In this document: piece by piece, positions 28,069 through 36,960 of the stretch | Numbering within the stretch: position 1 is the first letter of the stretch | How the letters are laid out: each line of letters starts with the position of its first letter | NCBI GenBank assembly: GCA_030445745.1 | Contig: JASUTE010000015.1 | Span: 1-42,095, forward strand | Direction of reading: 5' to 3' | DNA: 42,095 nucleotides | Source of the DNA: Candidatus Cloacimonadota bacterium | Lineage (GTDB): Bacteria > Cloacimonadota > Cloacimonadia > Cloacimonadales > TCS61 | Notes under the pieces: model-generated | What the model saw: the letters and a program-made list of their open reading frames with translations, nothing else | Told to the model about the DNA's origin: nothing | The model's database searches: none | Position numbers and translations under genes: made by a program

Positions 28069-29136
28069 CTATTTGTATTCATATATTACGATTTGCTTAT
28101 TTAATGCCATATCAGCCAACTTGCCGAGTGTTAATAACTCTTCTTCTCCCGGATATACATAAACTGATGCAAGGTTTTCGATATAGGTTTTCAAAGAATT
28201 TACAAGAAACATGGAATGCACAGCCCCTCCTGTGAGTATAATTCCGTTTATCTTACATTTTGCCGCAACATAAAGAGCACCGATTGCTTTTGCAACTTGA
28301 TAAATCATTGCATCGTAGGCAAGTTTTGCTTTTTCATCACCATTTTTGATTTTTTTCTCTATCTCTGGGATAGAAGCTGTTCCAAGATGGGCAACTAATC
28401 CTCCATTGCCATACCAGAATTTAACCAGCTCTTTTTCTTTGTATTTTTTACTGAAACACAGTTTGACAAAATCGGGCAAAGGCACTCCTCCTGCTGCCTG
28501 TGGGGACATTGGCCCGTACTGCCTAGCATCTTCAATATCAACGATTTTGCCATTTTTGACCAGATTAACGGTTAAACCTCCACCTATATGAGCCACAATA
28601 AAGGTAAGATTTTCCAGGGGTTTTCCTATTTCTTCTGATAATTTTCTTGCTCGAGCTTTAACGTTCAGGGCATGAGTCCGGGAGAATTTCGGAATCTCAG
28701 GAAGACCTGTTACTCTGGCTATGCCGCTAAGTTCATCTGTTGAGATTGGGTCAGCCATATAGCATGGGATATTAACTTGAGAGGCAATTTCATACCCAAT
28801 GCATGCGGCAAGATTTGAGGCATGATCTGCTTGGACATTGCCCCTCTTAATATCGCTTATCATAATGTCATTCACAAGATATACTCCACCCGGTAAAGGT
28901 TTAAGGATACCGCCAATACAAGCTATAGCACTAAGAGAATTAAGATTAAAGTTTAATTTTTTGAGTATTTCCTCTATTTTTGTTTTTCTAAAATTATATT
29001 TCTTTTCAGTGGTATTCAGCTGTCGCAGTTCCTCTTGAGTATGCTGGATTTCATATTTTTGTTGTATCTCCCCATTCCTGAATATACCTATCTTTGTGGA
29101 TTGTGAGCCTGTATTGATTATGAGAATAGTATTCAT
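28069..29136 (-). CDS. buk: Butyrate kinase paralogue, middle gene of a tandem triplet
   Basis: 355 residues. Landmarks: NTGSQSTK (8-15), AHIGGGLTV, GPMSPQAAGGVP, GIILTGGAVHS and YPGEEEL. Two changes stand out. The loop has NTG where NPG is usual, and the conserved GRGG segment reads CIGG (73-76), losing the Arg kept by both sisters. The C-terminal region also departs more from the other two (KLADMALNKQ). It is the most divergent of the three and may be a carboxylate kinase with a different acyl preference. It lies 12 nt after the first gene, so it is certainly in the same operon. The branched or straight-chain substrate cannot be read from sequence. Confidence 0.85.
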   Translation of the reverse strand: MNTILIINTGSQSTKIGIFRNGEIQQKYEIQHTQEELRQLNTTEKKYNFRKTKIEEILKKLNFNLNSLSAIACIGGILKPLPGGVYLVNDIMISDIKRGNVQADHASNLAACIGYEIASQVNIPCYMADPISTDELSGIARVTGLPEIPKFSRTHALNVKARARKLSEEIGKPLENLTFIVAHIGGGLTVNLVKNGKIVDIEDARQYGPMSPQAAGGVPLPDFVKLCFSKKYKEKELVKFWYGNGGLVAHLGTASIPEIEKKIKNGDEKAKLAYDAMIYQVAKAIGALYVAAKCKINGIILTGGAVHSMFLVNSLKTYIENLASVYVYPGEEELLTLGKLADMALNKQIVIYEYK

Positions 29137-29148
29137 AAACTTTTCTTT

Positions 29149-30228
29149 CTATAGATAATCTTTTGGAGTTTCTTTTTTTTGTAGCACACGGAGTCCTGCC
29201 TCTGCCAGTGCTTCCATTTCTTCTTCGCCAGGGAATATGTAAGTTGGGGAGATAAAGCCTGTTCGTTCAATGATCCAGTGGGTCAGACGTTTACTCGTAG
29301 CAAGGCCTCCTGTTAAGAATATAGCATCAACCTTCCCTTTTAGAACCGTTGCATATGCTCCAATCTCTTTTGATATCTGGTAAGCCATCGCAAAGAAAAT
29401 GTTTTCATATTCTTTATTGCCATTTTCAATCTCCTGTTCGATTTTTATACCGTCATCAGTGCCAAGATATCCCATAAGGCCGCTTTGTTTTAGTAATTTT
29501 CTTTCAAGCTCTTTTTTTGAATATTTTCCGGAGTAACACAGGTCTATAATCCCATGCAGGGGGAGAGAGCCAGCCCTCTGCGGAGAAAATGGCCCCATGC
29601 CCAGAAGGGCATTATTATCATCCACAATACGACCTTTATGGATTGCGGCAATACCTATACCTCCACCCATATGTGCCGCAACAAGGTTGCATTCTTCAAG
29701 TGGTTTCCCAATTTTTTGAGCGGTTTTTCTCGCTATGGATCTTATATTTAGGGCATGAAAGATGCTCTGGCGTTTTATTTCTGGCACCCCGGATATCCTG
29801 GCGACATCTTCCATCTCATCGACAGTAACAGGATCAACGATATACGTGGGTATGCCAATTTCGTCAGCCATTGATTTTGCAATAAAAGCACCGAGGTTTG
29901 ATGCATGGCTTCTTCCCCAGATAGAAGGATTAAGTAAATCCGAAAGCATCTTTTGATTTATTTTATAAATCCCACTTTTAACAGGACGGATTAAGCCACC
30001 TCTTGCTATTATAATATCCAAGGATGAAAGAGAAATGGAGTGCTCTTTTAGCTCATTCTCAATAATCTGCTTACGGAAATCAAATTGGTCGATAAGTTCC
30101 TTAAATTGATTTAACTCTTCTGGTGAATGCTGCAAATTTTTCCGAAAAAGTTCAACCGAATCCTCAAATACAGATATTTTAGTAGATGTTGAGCCTGGGT
30201 TGATAACCAATATTCTATATGATGCCAT
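29149..30228 (-). CDS. buk: Butyrate kinase, first gene of a tandem triplet
   Basis: 359 residues from the ATG at 30228 (MASYRILVINPG). The frame stays open 19 codons further upstream to 30285, but the extension is very basic, is outside the family start and overlaps the promoter region. Motifs are the most canonical of the three: NPGSTSTK (10-17), ARGG (75-78), AHMGGGIG, GPFSPQRAGSLP, IFLTGGLA and FPGEEEMEALAEAG. Expected reaction: butyryl phosphate + ADP to butyrate + ATP, a fermentation energy step. No phosphotransbutyrylase (ptb) gene is beside it, although ptb-buk pairs are the rule in clostridia, so the partner must be encoded elsewhere or another acyl phosphate source is used. Confidence 0.9.
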   Translation of the reverse strand: MASYRILVINPGSTSTKISVFEDSVELFRKNLQHSPEELNQFKELIDQFDFRKQIIENELKEHSISLSSLDIIIARGGLIRPVKSGIYKINQKMLSDLLNPSIWGRSHASNLGAFIAKSMADEIGIPTYIVDPVTVDEMEDVARISGVPEIKRQSIFHALNIRSIARKTAQKIGKPLEECNLVAAHMGGGIGIAAIHKGRIVDDNNALLGMGPFSPQRAGSLPLHGIIDLCYSGKYSKKELERKLLKQSGLMGYLGTDDGIKIEQEIENGNKEYENIFFAMAYQISKEIGAYATVLKGKVDAIFLTGGLATSKRLTHWIIERTGFISPTYIFPGEEEMEALAEAGLRVLQKKETPKDYL

Positions 30229-30279
30229 AAATCTTCTTCTCCCTGTCTTTTTGCAGAAAGATTTTCGTGTTTGATTATT

Positions 30280-30285
30280 TGTCAA
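30280..30285 (-). promoter_or_regulatory. buk: Possible -35 element of the butyrate kinase operon
   Basis: Reading on the - strand, a consensus TTGACA occurs directly after the terminator of the upstream gene and about 50 nt before the start at 30228. I do not see a good TATAAT-like box at the expected distance, so this is weak. Confidence 0.3.
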
Positions 30286-30286
30286 T

Positions 30287-30314
30287 AAAAAAAGTCTCGC
30301 CTAAAAGCGATACT
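30287..30314 (-). terminator. Intrinsic terminator after the truncated outer-membrane-type gene
   Basis: On the - strand AGTATCGC (30314-30307) can pair with GCGAGACT (30300-30293) with one mismatch and a 6-nt loop, followed by a run of seven T. It lies about 45 nt after the stop at 30360 and separates that gene from the butyrate kinases. Confidence 0.7.
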
Positions 30315-30359
30315 TTTGGTTAATGAGAGACAATATACCCCTTTAGAATGTAAAACCGA

Positions 30360-30878
30360 TTAGAGCATAACTGTATCGCTGCAATCACCAAAGCCGATAT
30401 CAACATCCTCTTTATCAAGTGAATCAAGGTTATATTCTAATTTAACAAAGGAGTTCTCAGTAGGTGAAATATTGAGTCCAAAAATCGCATTATATCGGTC
30501 TTCTCCCGCAAGATGATCTGTCTGGAGATAATAGCCGGCATAGGGAACAATTTTATTAAGGATAGGAAGCTGAAATCCTTTTTCATAGGCTACAAGTGCC
30601 CACAATTCCCAATCGTCATCAGAACCCCAAGCTTGCTCTCCAGCAAAGTAGTTATATGCCTGGATGTCGAACTTTATCGCGTCCAGCAAAAGATATTCGA
30701 TATCAAATCCATATTCTGTTTGGTCATCATCCATATCACTAATGATATAAAGTATTCGGACTGAGGCTCCAAGATGAAAATTCTCAAGAGGGTTAACTGC
30801 GAGGTGTACACCAAGGTGCATTTCTTGGTCATTATTATGTGTGCCTGGGTCTGAGAATATTGGCAGAATCTGCATCAC
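30360..30878 (-). pseudogene. 5'-truncated outer-membrane (porin-like) protein
   Basis: An open frame of up to 172 residues with beta-strand character (HLGVHLAVNPLENFHLGASV, FDIQAYNYFAGEQAW, KIVPYAGYYLQTDHL, FVKLEYNLDSL). It resembles the middle and end of an outer-membrane barrel. It has no signal peptide and no ribosome site before the GTG at 30878 or ATG at 30875, and the coding signal stops abruptly where an oligopeptidase fragment begins on the opposite strand. I read it as the 3' two-thirds or less of a gene whose start was lost at a rearrangement. The C-terminus (DCSDTVML) lacks a terminal Phe. A terminator follows. Family not identified. Confidence 0.5.
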
Positions 30879-31288
30879 TTCGCGAAGAAATCTTAGTTGA
30901 AATAAAAACTAGAATAGTGGAAAATAATCTCACTGTTCCGGTAAAGAAAAATAGTTTTTTTATTTCACTAAAAAAAAGTAAAGAGTATCCAATATTTTGG
31001 CTTTCGTCGGTTTTGAGGACACACGTGTAAGCTATTGGGAAGCGGTAAAATGGGTAACTAAACTACGCGAACACAATACTGCTAAAAAGCAATATCTTGC
31101 TATAAACAGATATGACTGCTGGACACATGGGCGCTTCTGCTCGCTTCGATTATTTAGAAGAATTAACCCCTAAATATTCTTTTACCTTGCAAATGTTGGC
31201 AAACACAAAAAATAATGTACCATTTTACAGCAAGTTAGCTAAACAGATAAAAAAAAATTATAAATTGTTTGACAGTAAAACCCGCTAA
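30863..31288 (+). pseudogene. ptrB: Relic of an oligopeptidase B-like (S9A) gene with internal deletion and frameshift
   Basis: Three pieces in changing frames match different parts of S9A oligopeptidase B. The first (30863 to about 30990) reads LREEILVEIKTRI, NNLTVPVKKN and KEYPIF, which is N-terminal propeller sequence. The second (about 30985-31095) reads AFVGFEDTRVSYWEAVKWV and TKLREHN, near the C-terminus. The third (31106-31288) reads TDMTAGHMGASARFDYLEEL, holding the catalytic-His region GHMG, and ends at TAA 31286-31288. More than 400 codons of propeller and nucleophile region (GxSxGG) are missing between pieces one and two, and a second frameshift lies at about 31095-31106. Family assignment is from remembered motif order. 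The gene cannot make a working enzyme. Confidence 0.75.
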
Positions 31289-31297
31289 CTTTTTCTG
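31269..31297 (+). promoter_or_regulatory. rpsT: Promoter-like motif before rpsT
   Basis: TTGACA at 31269-31274, a 15-nt spacer, then TTTTTCTG at 31290-31297, 30 nt before the start codon. The same two boxes occur before the histidine kinase (same spacing) and cmk (17 nt, TTTTTGTG). The left box overlaps the tail of the oligopeptidase relic. Confidence 0.4.
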
Positions 31298-31326
31298 TCA
31301 TTTAAAATTACAGGAATGGAGGACTA

Positions 31327-31608
31327 ATGCCTAATCATAAATCTTGCGAAAAAAGATTACGACAAGAGAAAAAAAGAACGGCACGTAATCATTACGTTAA
31401 AAAGACTATTAAAACATTATCTAAAAAAATGCACGATGAAAATATTCCCATCGAGGAAAAAGAGGAATTATTAAACCAAGTTTATTCAAAACTGGATAAA
31501 GCAGCCAAAAGAAATGTTATTCACAAGCGTACTGCATCCAGAAGAAAATCTCGCTTGAGTGCATACTTCAATAAGATAAAAGCAGAACAAGCCGCAGCAG
31601 AAAAATAA
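31327..31608 (+). CDS. rpsT: 30S ribosomal protein S20
   Basis: 93 residues, basic, helical, normal size. The N-terminus MPNHKSCEKRLRQEKKR and the later segment NVIHKRTASRRKSRLSAYF are typical of S20, which binds 16S rRNA in the small subunit body. GGAGG at 31316-31320 supports the start. It is a single-gene unit bounded by a promoter-like motif upstream and a strong terminator downstream. The C-terminal tail is Ala/Glu rich (AEQAAAEK), a common variation. Confidence 0.95.
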   Translation: MPNHKSCEKRLRQEKKRTARNHYVKKTIKTLSKKMHDENIPIEEKEELLNQVYSKLDKAAKRNVIHKRTASRRKSRLSAYFNKIKAEQAAAEK

Positions 31609-31622
31609 ATGATCCATTTTTT

Positions 31623-31662
31623 AGCAGACATTATCTTTTTGTCGATAATGTCTGCTTTTTTT
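31623..31662 (+). terminator. Intrinsic terminator after rpsT
   Basis: Perfect 13-bp hairpin: AGCAGACATTATC (31623-31635) pairs with GATAATGTCTGCT (31644-31656) across an 8-nt loop, with T through 31662. It ends 16 nt before the ftsY start, so ftsY needs read-through or a promoter overlapping this hairpin. Confidence 0.93.
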
Positions 31663-31678
31663 ATAAATAGGAGATATT

Positions 31679-32698
31679 ATGCTCGAATATAGTTACATCG
31701 CTATTGCGATAGTTGTTTTGTTAATTTTGTTAACAGTTTTTTTGGTAAGTAGAAAAAAGAGAAACAGAGCCTTAGAACCCGGGAAAGCTAATTTAGATAA
31801 GAAATTAGCTAAAACCAAAAAGAGCTTGATGGGAAGAATATCCGAACTTCTAAATCTCCGCAAAAAAATAGATGATGAATTATTGGAAGATATAGAAGAA
31901 ATCTTATTGCAGGCCGATGTAGGCGTACAAACAACCTCTGAAATAGTTTCCAGATTAAAAGAACGAATTCGTAATGAAAATATTTCAGAGCCTGAAACAG
32001 TAAAAACAGTTTTAAAAGAAATTGTGAGAAAGTTAATGCTTTCCGATTATTCTAATACAGACTTGAACTTAGAACCTGGTAAGGGAAAACCGTATATCAT
32101 TCTTTTTGCTGGTGTGAATGGGGTGGGAAAAACCACAACTATTGGCAAATTAGCCAAAAAATTCACTGCAGAAGGGAATAAAGTGATGATAATCGCAGCG
32201 GATACCTTCCGTGCTGCTGCTATCGAGCAGTTAACCGTGTGGGCACAGCGGGCTAATGCAACTATTATGAAACAGCAGCAAGGCGCCGATCCCTCTGCCG
32301 TTGTGTATGATGGAGTTAGTTCGGCAGTTCATAAAAAATTCGATGTTGTTTTAATAGATACAGCTGGCCGTCAGCATACTAAAGTGAACTTGATGAATGA
32401 ATTGAATAAAATAACCCGTACCATCAAAAAAATAGTGCCTACTGGTCCCCATGAATCTTTATTGGTTGTAGATGCTACAACTGGGCAAAATGCATTACAA
32501 CAAGCTGAGATCTTCCATAAAGCGATAGAGTTGACCGGTTTGGTATTAACTAAGTTAGATGGAACGGCAAAAGGTGGAATTGTGTTGGGAATCAAACATC
32601 AGTTGAATATACCTGTCAAATTAATAGGTGTAGGTGAAAGTGTTACCGACCTGCGCAAATTTGATATTAACGCTTTTGTTGCAGCAATTTTGGAATAG
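31679..32698 (+). CDS. ftsY: Signal recognition particle receptor FtsY
   Basis: 339 residues. It is the SRP GTPase that docks ribosome-SRP complexes at the inner membrane. An N-terminal membrane segment (about 5-24) replaces the long acidic A domain of E. coli FtsY. The helical N domain covers about 45-120. The G domain has GVNGVGKTTT (145-154), AADTFRAAA (174-181), DTAGR (227-231), TKLDGTAKGG (291-300) and a C-terminal GVGESVTDLRKF that is diagnostic for FtsY over Ffh. AGGAG precedes the start. It is followed 6 nt later by rseP, a fitting neighbour for a membrane-biogenesis operon. Confidence 0.95.
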   Translation: MLEYSYIAIAIVVLLILLTVFLVSRKKRNRALEPGKANLDKKLAKTKKSLMGRISELLNLRKKIDDELLEDIEEILLQADVGVQTTSEIVSRLKERIRNENISEPETVKTVLKEIVRKLMLSDYSNTDLNLEPGKGKPYIILFAGVNGVGKTTTIGKLAKKFTAEGNKVMIIAADTFRAAAIEQLTVWAQRANATIMKQQQGADPSAVVYDGVSSAVHKKFDVVLIDTAGRQHTKVNLMNELNKITRTIKKIVPTGPHESLLVVDATTGQNALQQAEIFHKAIELTGLVLTKLDGTAKGGIVLGIKHQLNIPVKLIGVGESVTDLRKFDINAFVAAILE

Positions 32699-32704
32699 GA
32701 AATT

Positions 32705-34021
32705 ATGTTATATTTAATCGGTGCGATAATAGCTTTAGGAGTTTTGGTAACTATTCACGAAGGTGGGCACTTCCTTGTAGCCAAGCTTTTCAAAGTAAAA
32801 GTAGAAAATTTCTCAATTGGATTTGGGCCAAAACTAATAGGATTCAAAAGAAAAGAAACTGACTACCGTATTTCGCTTATTCCCTTGGGTGGTTATGTAA
32901 AGATGACAGGCGAAAATCCAGATGAAACAATAGAGGACTTGGAAGGCTCCTATGCAAATAAACCCTGGTGGCAACGAGCAATAATAGCATTTTCTGGTCC
33001 ACTGGCAAACTTCATCTTCGCTCTGCTACTTTTTATATTCACTTTTGCAATAGGAAAAACCATAGAAGACCAACTGCCAGTAATAGGAAAAGTAGAGCAG
33101 TCAACTGTATTTCAGGTAGAAGATAGAATTTTACAGGTAAATGGTGAACAAGTTCAAGGTTGGACTGATATTATAAAATACTCGCAGGAAAACCAATCGA
33201 ATAGTTTCCTAATAGAACGTGATGGTAATATCCAAAAGATAAATACGGCAGGTATTCCAACAACATTTTGGTACCAAAATGTTCTGCCCTATGCTCCAGC
33301 TAAAATCGGTGAGGTTTCCCCCGGTATGCCAGCTTATGAAGCCGGATTACAGGAAGGTGATGAAATAGTAGCTATAAACGGTGAACCCGTTTCCAATTGG
33401 TACGATATGCGCCAAAAAATCCTGGAAGCTGCATCTACCTCTGTAGATATTACAATTAATCGTAATGGCCATACATTCCAAAAATCAATTACTCCAGAAG
33501 AAAATATTCTTAGTGGAGAGCCAATCATTGGTATTACCCAGTACCTGCCAGTAAAATTTCACGAAAAATATTCATTATTGGAATCTATTCGTTATGGAAC
33601 TCTATCTACAGTGAATTTTACCCTATTGAACTATCAAGCGTTATTCAAGCTAATTGCACAACCTTCTGCAATAAAAGACAATTTGGGCGGACCGGTGATG
33701 ATAGTTTCCATGTCTCAACAATCGGCTCAAAAGGGATGGAATTCTATTCTTACCTTTATCGCAGCAATTAGTTTAGTGCTTATGATAATGAACCTGTTAC
33801 CAATTCCAATTTTAGATGGAGGTCATATCATGTTTTGCCTTATTGAGGCTATAAAAGGAAGCCCACTTACCATTGGAACTCAGATGGCTTTGCAAAAAAT
33901 TGGATTATTCCTACTACTTATGCTTATGTTCTTTGCATTTTTCAACGATTTTAGCCGCATTTTTAAGCGTAGCGCTTCCTTGAATGAACAAAAGATACAG
34001 CAAAGCCAACCAGCACCTTAA
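32705..34021 (+). CDS. rseP: Site-2 membrane metalloprotease RseP
   Basis: 438 residues. It is an intramembrane zinc protease that cuts membrane-bound regulators or signal-peptide remnants. The zinc motif HEGGH (18-22) lies in the first membrane helix. The third ligand region is NLLPIPILDGGH (363-374). There are further helices near 95-115 and 410-430. Two PDZ-like parts lie between; the second is clear (GEVSPGMPAYEAGLQEGDEIVAIN split as GMPAYEAGLQEGDEIV), while the first is shortened (VIGKVEQSTVFQVEDRILQV). It is the second gene of ftsY-rseP-tgt. No anti-sigma substrate gene is in view. Confidence 0.95.
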   Translation: MLYLIGAIIALGVLVTIHEGGHFLVAKLFKVKVENFSIGFGPKLIGFKRKETDYRISLIPLGGYVKMTGENPDETIEDLEGSYANKPWWQRAIIAFSGPLANFIFALLLFIFTFAIGKTIEDQLPVIGKVEQSTVFQVEDRILQVNGEQVQGWTDIIKYSQENQSNSFLIERDGNIQKINTAGIPTTFWYQNVLPYAPAKIGEVSPGMPAYEAGLQEGDEIVAINGEPVSNWYDMRQKILEAASTSVDITINRNGHTFQKSITPEENILSGEPIIGITQYLPVKFHEKYSLLESIRYGTLSTVNFTLLNYQALFKLIAQPSAIKDNLGGPVMIVSMSQQSAQKGWNSILTFIAAISLVLMIMNLLPIPILDGGHIMFCLIEAIKGSPLTIGTQMALQKIGLFLLLMLMFFAFFNDFSRIFKRSASLNEQKIQQSQPAP

Positions 34022-34026
34022 AGTAG

Positions 34027-35151
<1,125 letters not shown>

Positions 35152-35156
35152 GAAAA

Positions 35157-35591
35157 ATGAAAAAAATTGTATTCTTTATCTGTGCCTTTAGTGTGTTTTC
35201 TTTGCAAGCACAAACAGAAAAAAAACCTCTGAAAGCTGCCGCACTTTCGGTTTTAGTGCCAGGAGGTGGTCAATATTACAACGAAAAGAAATTGAAAGCT
35301 GCTGTAGTCTTTTCGGGAGAGGCTATTCTGTTAGGTCTATCTTTTTACCAGCATTACAAATCGGAAGATTATTATGATAAATATGAAAATACTTTAGAAG
35401 AAATGTATTATAATAAATATCTGGATTATTACTATAAAAAGCAAAATACACTTTGGTGGACGGGTGCTGCCGTTTTCCTTTCAGCTTTGGATGCATATGT
35501 CGATGCACATCTTTTCGATTTCGAGGAAACTAAGCAAAAGATTCATTTGAAGTTTGACCAGCAGATGATTGGAGTGAGTGTTAACTTCTAA
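35157..35591 (+). CDS. DUF5683-like exported/membrane protein
   Basis: 144 residues. It has a signal peptide (1-19, ending LQAQ), then KAAALSVLVPGGGQYYNEKKLKAA, which is the glycine-rich PGxGQ(I/Y)YN signature of the DUF5683 family, a hydrophobic segment (about 55-68), a Tyr/Lys-rich stretch and another hydrophobic segment (about 101-118). The function of the family is unknown. It is the last gene of the ftsY-rseP-tgt run, 5 nt after tgt. No terminator is evident after it. Confidence 0.7.
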   Translation: MKKIVFFICAFSVFSLQAQTEKKPLKAAALSVLVPGGGQYYNEKKLKAAVVFSGEAILLGLSFYQHYKSEDYYDKYENTLEEMYYNKYLDYYYKKQNTLWWTGAAVFLSALDAYVDAHLFDFEETKQKIHLKFDQQMIGVSVNF

Positions 35592-35599
35592 AAAAAATA

Positions 35600-35628
35600 T
35601 TGACTATTTAGCATAATTTCTTTTTCTG
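35600..35628 (+). promoter_or_regulatory. Promoter-like motif before the histidine kinase
   Basis: TTGACT at 35600-35605, a 15-nt spacer, then TTTTTCTG at 35621-35628, 46 nt before the start. It has the same layout as the motif before rpsT. Confidence 0.35.
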
Positions 35629-35673
35629 CGAAAAATGGGATGTAGCAAAGAAAGTTGGAGGGAGTGAGAAAAT

Positions 35674-36888
35674 ATGGAGCAGGAACTGAAATCGAATTAT
35701 AGCACGGACTTGGATAAATTAACCATCTCCCGTTTTGAAAAACAATTTCCCCTTGCCGATGCTGGCTTTTTTATCAATTTCTTAATCGCTTATATATTGG
35801 CTTTTATTAGTTTGTATCCCAAATATGGAATAAGTTTGGTAGCCCTTAGCCCTCTTTTGGTAGTAGCTGCTGCCTGGTTTTGGGGTACTAAAGGCGGTAT
35901 TATTGCCGGCTTACTCAGCTTTCCCGTTTATACTCTGCTAAGTTATTTGGTTGGTGTAGAATATTGGAATGAGAATTTCTGGTTTGCAGGTTTTATTACT
36001 CTTTCTGCTTCTACTCTGCTGGGTGCCTGGGTAGGTCTTATCTGCGATATGGGTGATAAACTAAAATCTAAAACAATTAAAGAGATGAATACCCGCAGTG
36101 AATTGGAAAAAACCAATCGTGAATTAACCCAACTGAAATCCAAGTTAGAAGATAAGGTAAAACAGAACCTACAAGAAATGCGTGAAAAAGACCATTTGAT
36201 GATACAGCAATCGCGGCAAGCTGCTATGGGAGAGATGATAAGCAATATAGCCCACCAATGGCGACAACCTCTTACGGCTGTAGGAGCTATTATTCAAAGC
36301 TTTGAAGATGCTTATGAGGATAAAGAGTTAACCGCTGAATATTTAGAAGAAAAGATCGAGATGGTGATGGATATCTTACAACATATGTCTCAAACTATCG
36401 ATGACTTTCGCAACTTTTTCCGTCCTAATAAGTTGGAAGAGGAATTCGATATTTCCGAAAACATTAATAACACTGTGAAACTTATCAGCAGCAATTTCAA
36501 ATATAATAAAATAAATTTGCAATTGGAACTAAACGAGGAAATCATTATTCGCGGTTTCCCCAATGAGTTTTCTCAAGTTATTCTAATAATTCTGAATAAT
36601 GCCAAGGATGCTCTTATTCAAAATAGAATCAAAAATCCACAGGTTACTATTAAAGTAGAAAAAACAGATGAGCGGAATTTGGTGAAAATACGAGATAATG
36701 GTGGTGGTATTAAACTTGATAATATCTACAACATCTTTGAACCATATTTTAGTACCAAAGAAGCAGGTAAGGGTACCGGCTTGGGTCTTTATATGAGCAA
36801 AATGATTATAGAAAAAAATATGGGTGGACAGCTGGACGTAAGAAACACTAAAGACGGAGCTGAATTTATCATCTCTTTTTCCAAATAA
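35674..36888 (+). CDS. Membrane sensor histidine kinase (orphan)
   Basis: 404 residues. About four membrane segments (between 28 and 130) form a compact sensor with almost no periplasmic loop. A coiled coil follows (about 133-180). HisKA has the phospho-acceptor His194 in NIAHQWRQPL. The HATPase domain shows the N box with Asn308/Asn309 (LNNAKDAL), DNGGGI, the F-box region NIFEPYFST and GKGTGLGLYMSK. The HQWRQPL form is typical of a large environmental histidine-kinase group. GGAGG at 35656-35660 supports the start. No response regulator is adjacent, so its partner is unknown. It stands as its own unit between two promoter-like motifs. Confidence 0.92.
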   Translation: MEQELKSNYSTDLDKLTISRFEKQFPLADAGFFINFLIAYILAFISLYPKYGISLVALSPLLVVAAAWFWGTKGGIIAGLLSFPVYTLLSYLVGVEYWNENFWFAGFITLSASTLLGAWVGLICDMGDKLKSKTIKEMNTRSELEKTNRELTQLKSKLEDKVKQNLQEMREKDHLMIQQSRQAAMGEMISNIAHQWRQPLTAVGAIIQSFEDAYEDKELTAEYLEEKIEMVMDILQHMSQTIDDFRNFFRPNKLEEEFDISENINNTVKLISSNFKYNKINLQLELNEEIIIRGFPNEFSQVILIILNNAKDALIQNRIKNPQVTIKVEKTDERNLVKIRDNGGGIKLDNIYNIFEPYFSTKEAGKGTGLGLYMSKMIIEKNMGGQLDVRNTKDGAEFIISFSK

Positions 36889-36902
36889 AACCAATTTTAC
36901 TA

Positions 36903-36933
36903 TTGACTTACATTTAAAACAATTCTTTTTGTG
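36903..36933 (+). promoter_or_regulatory. cmk: Promoter-like motif before cmk
   Basis: TTGACT at 36903-36908, a 17-nt spacer, then TTTTTGTG at 36926-36933, followed by TTTAAAAT, 28 nt before the start. The rpsT leader also has TTTAAAAT after its second box. Confidence 0.35.
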
Positions 36934-36960
36934 AATTTAAAATATTTGAACAGGTGAAAT

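Noticed and set aside
30839-31030. The 63-codon + strand frame as an intact small gene
   Set aside because: Its middle matches N-terminal oligopeptidase B sequence and its end runs out of frame into C-terminal sequence of the same family, so it is part of a relic.
26150-31300. Direct copy of the tRNA-Val 3' end as an attachment site
   Set aside because: I looked for the T-arm and acceptor sequence further right and found none, so a classical tRNA-targeted integration is not shown.
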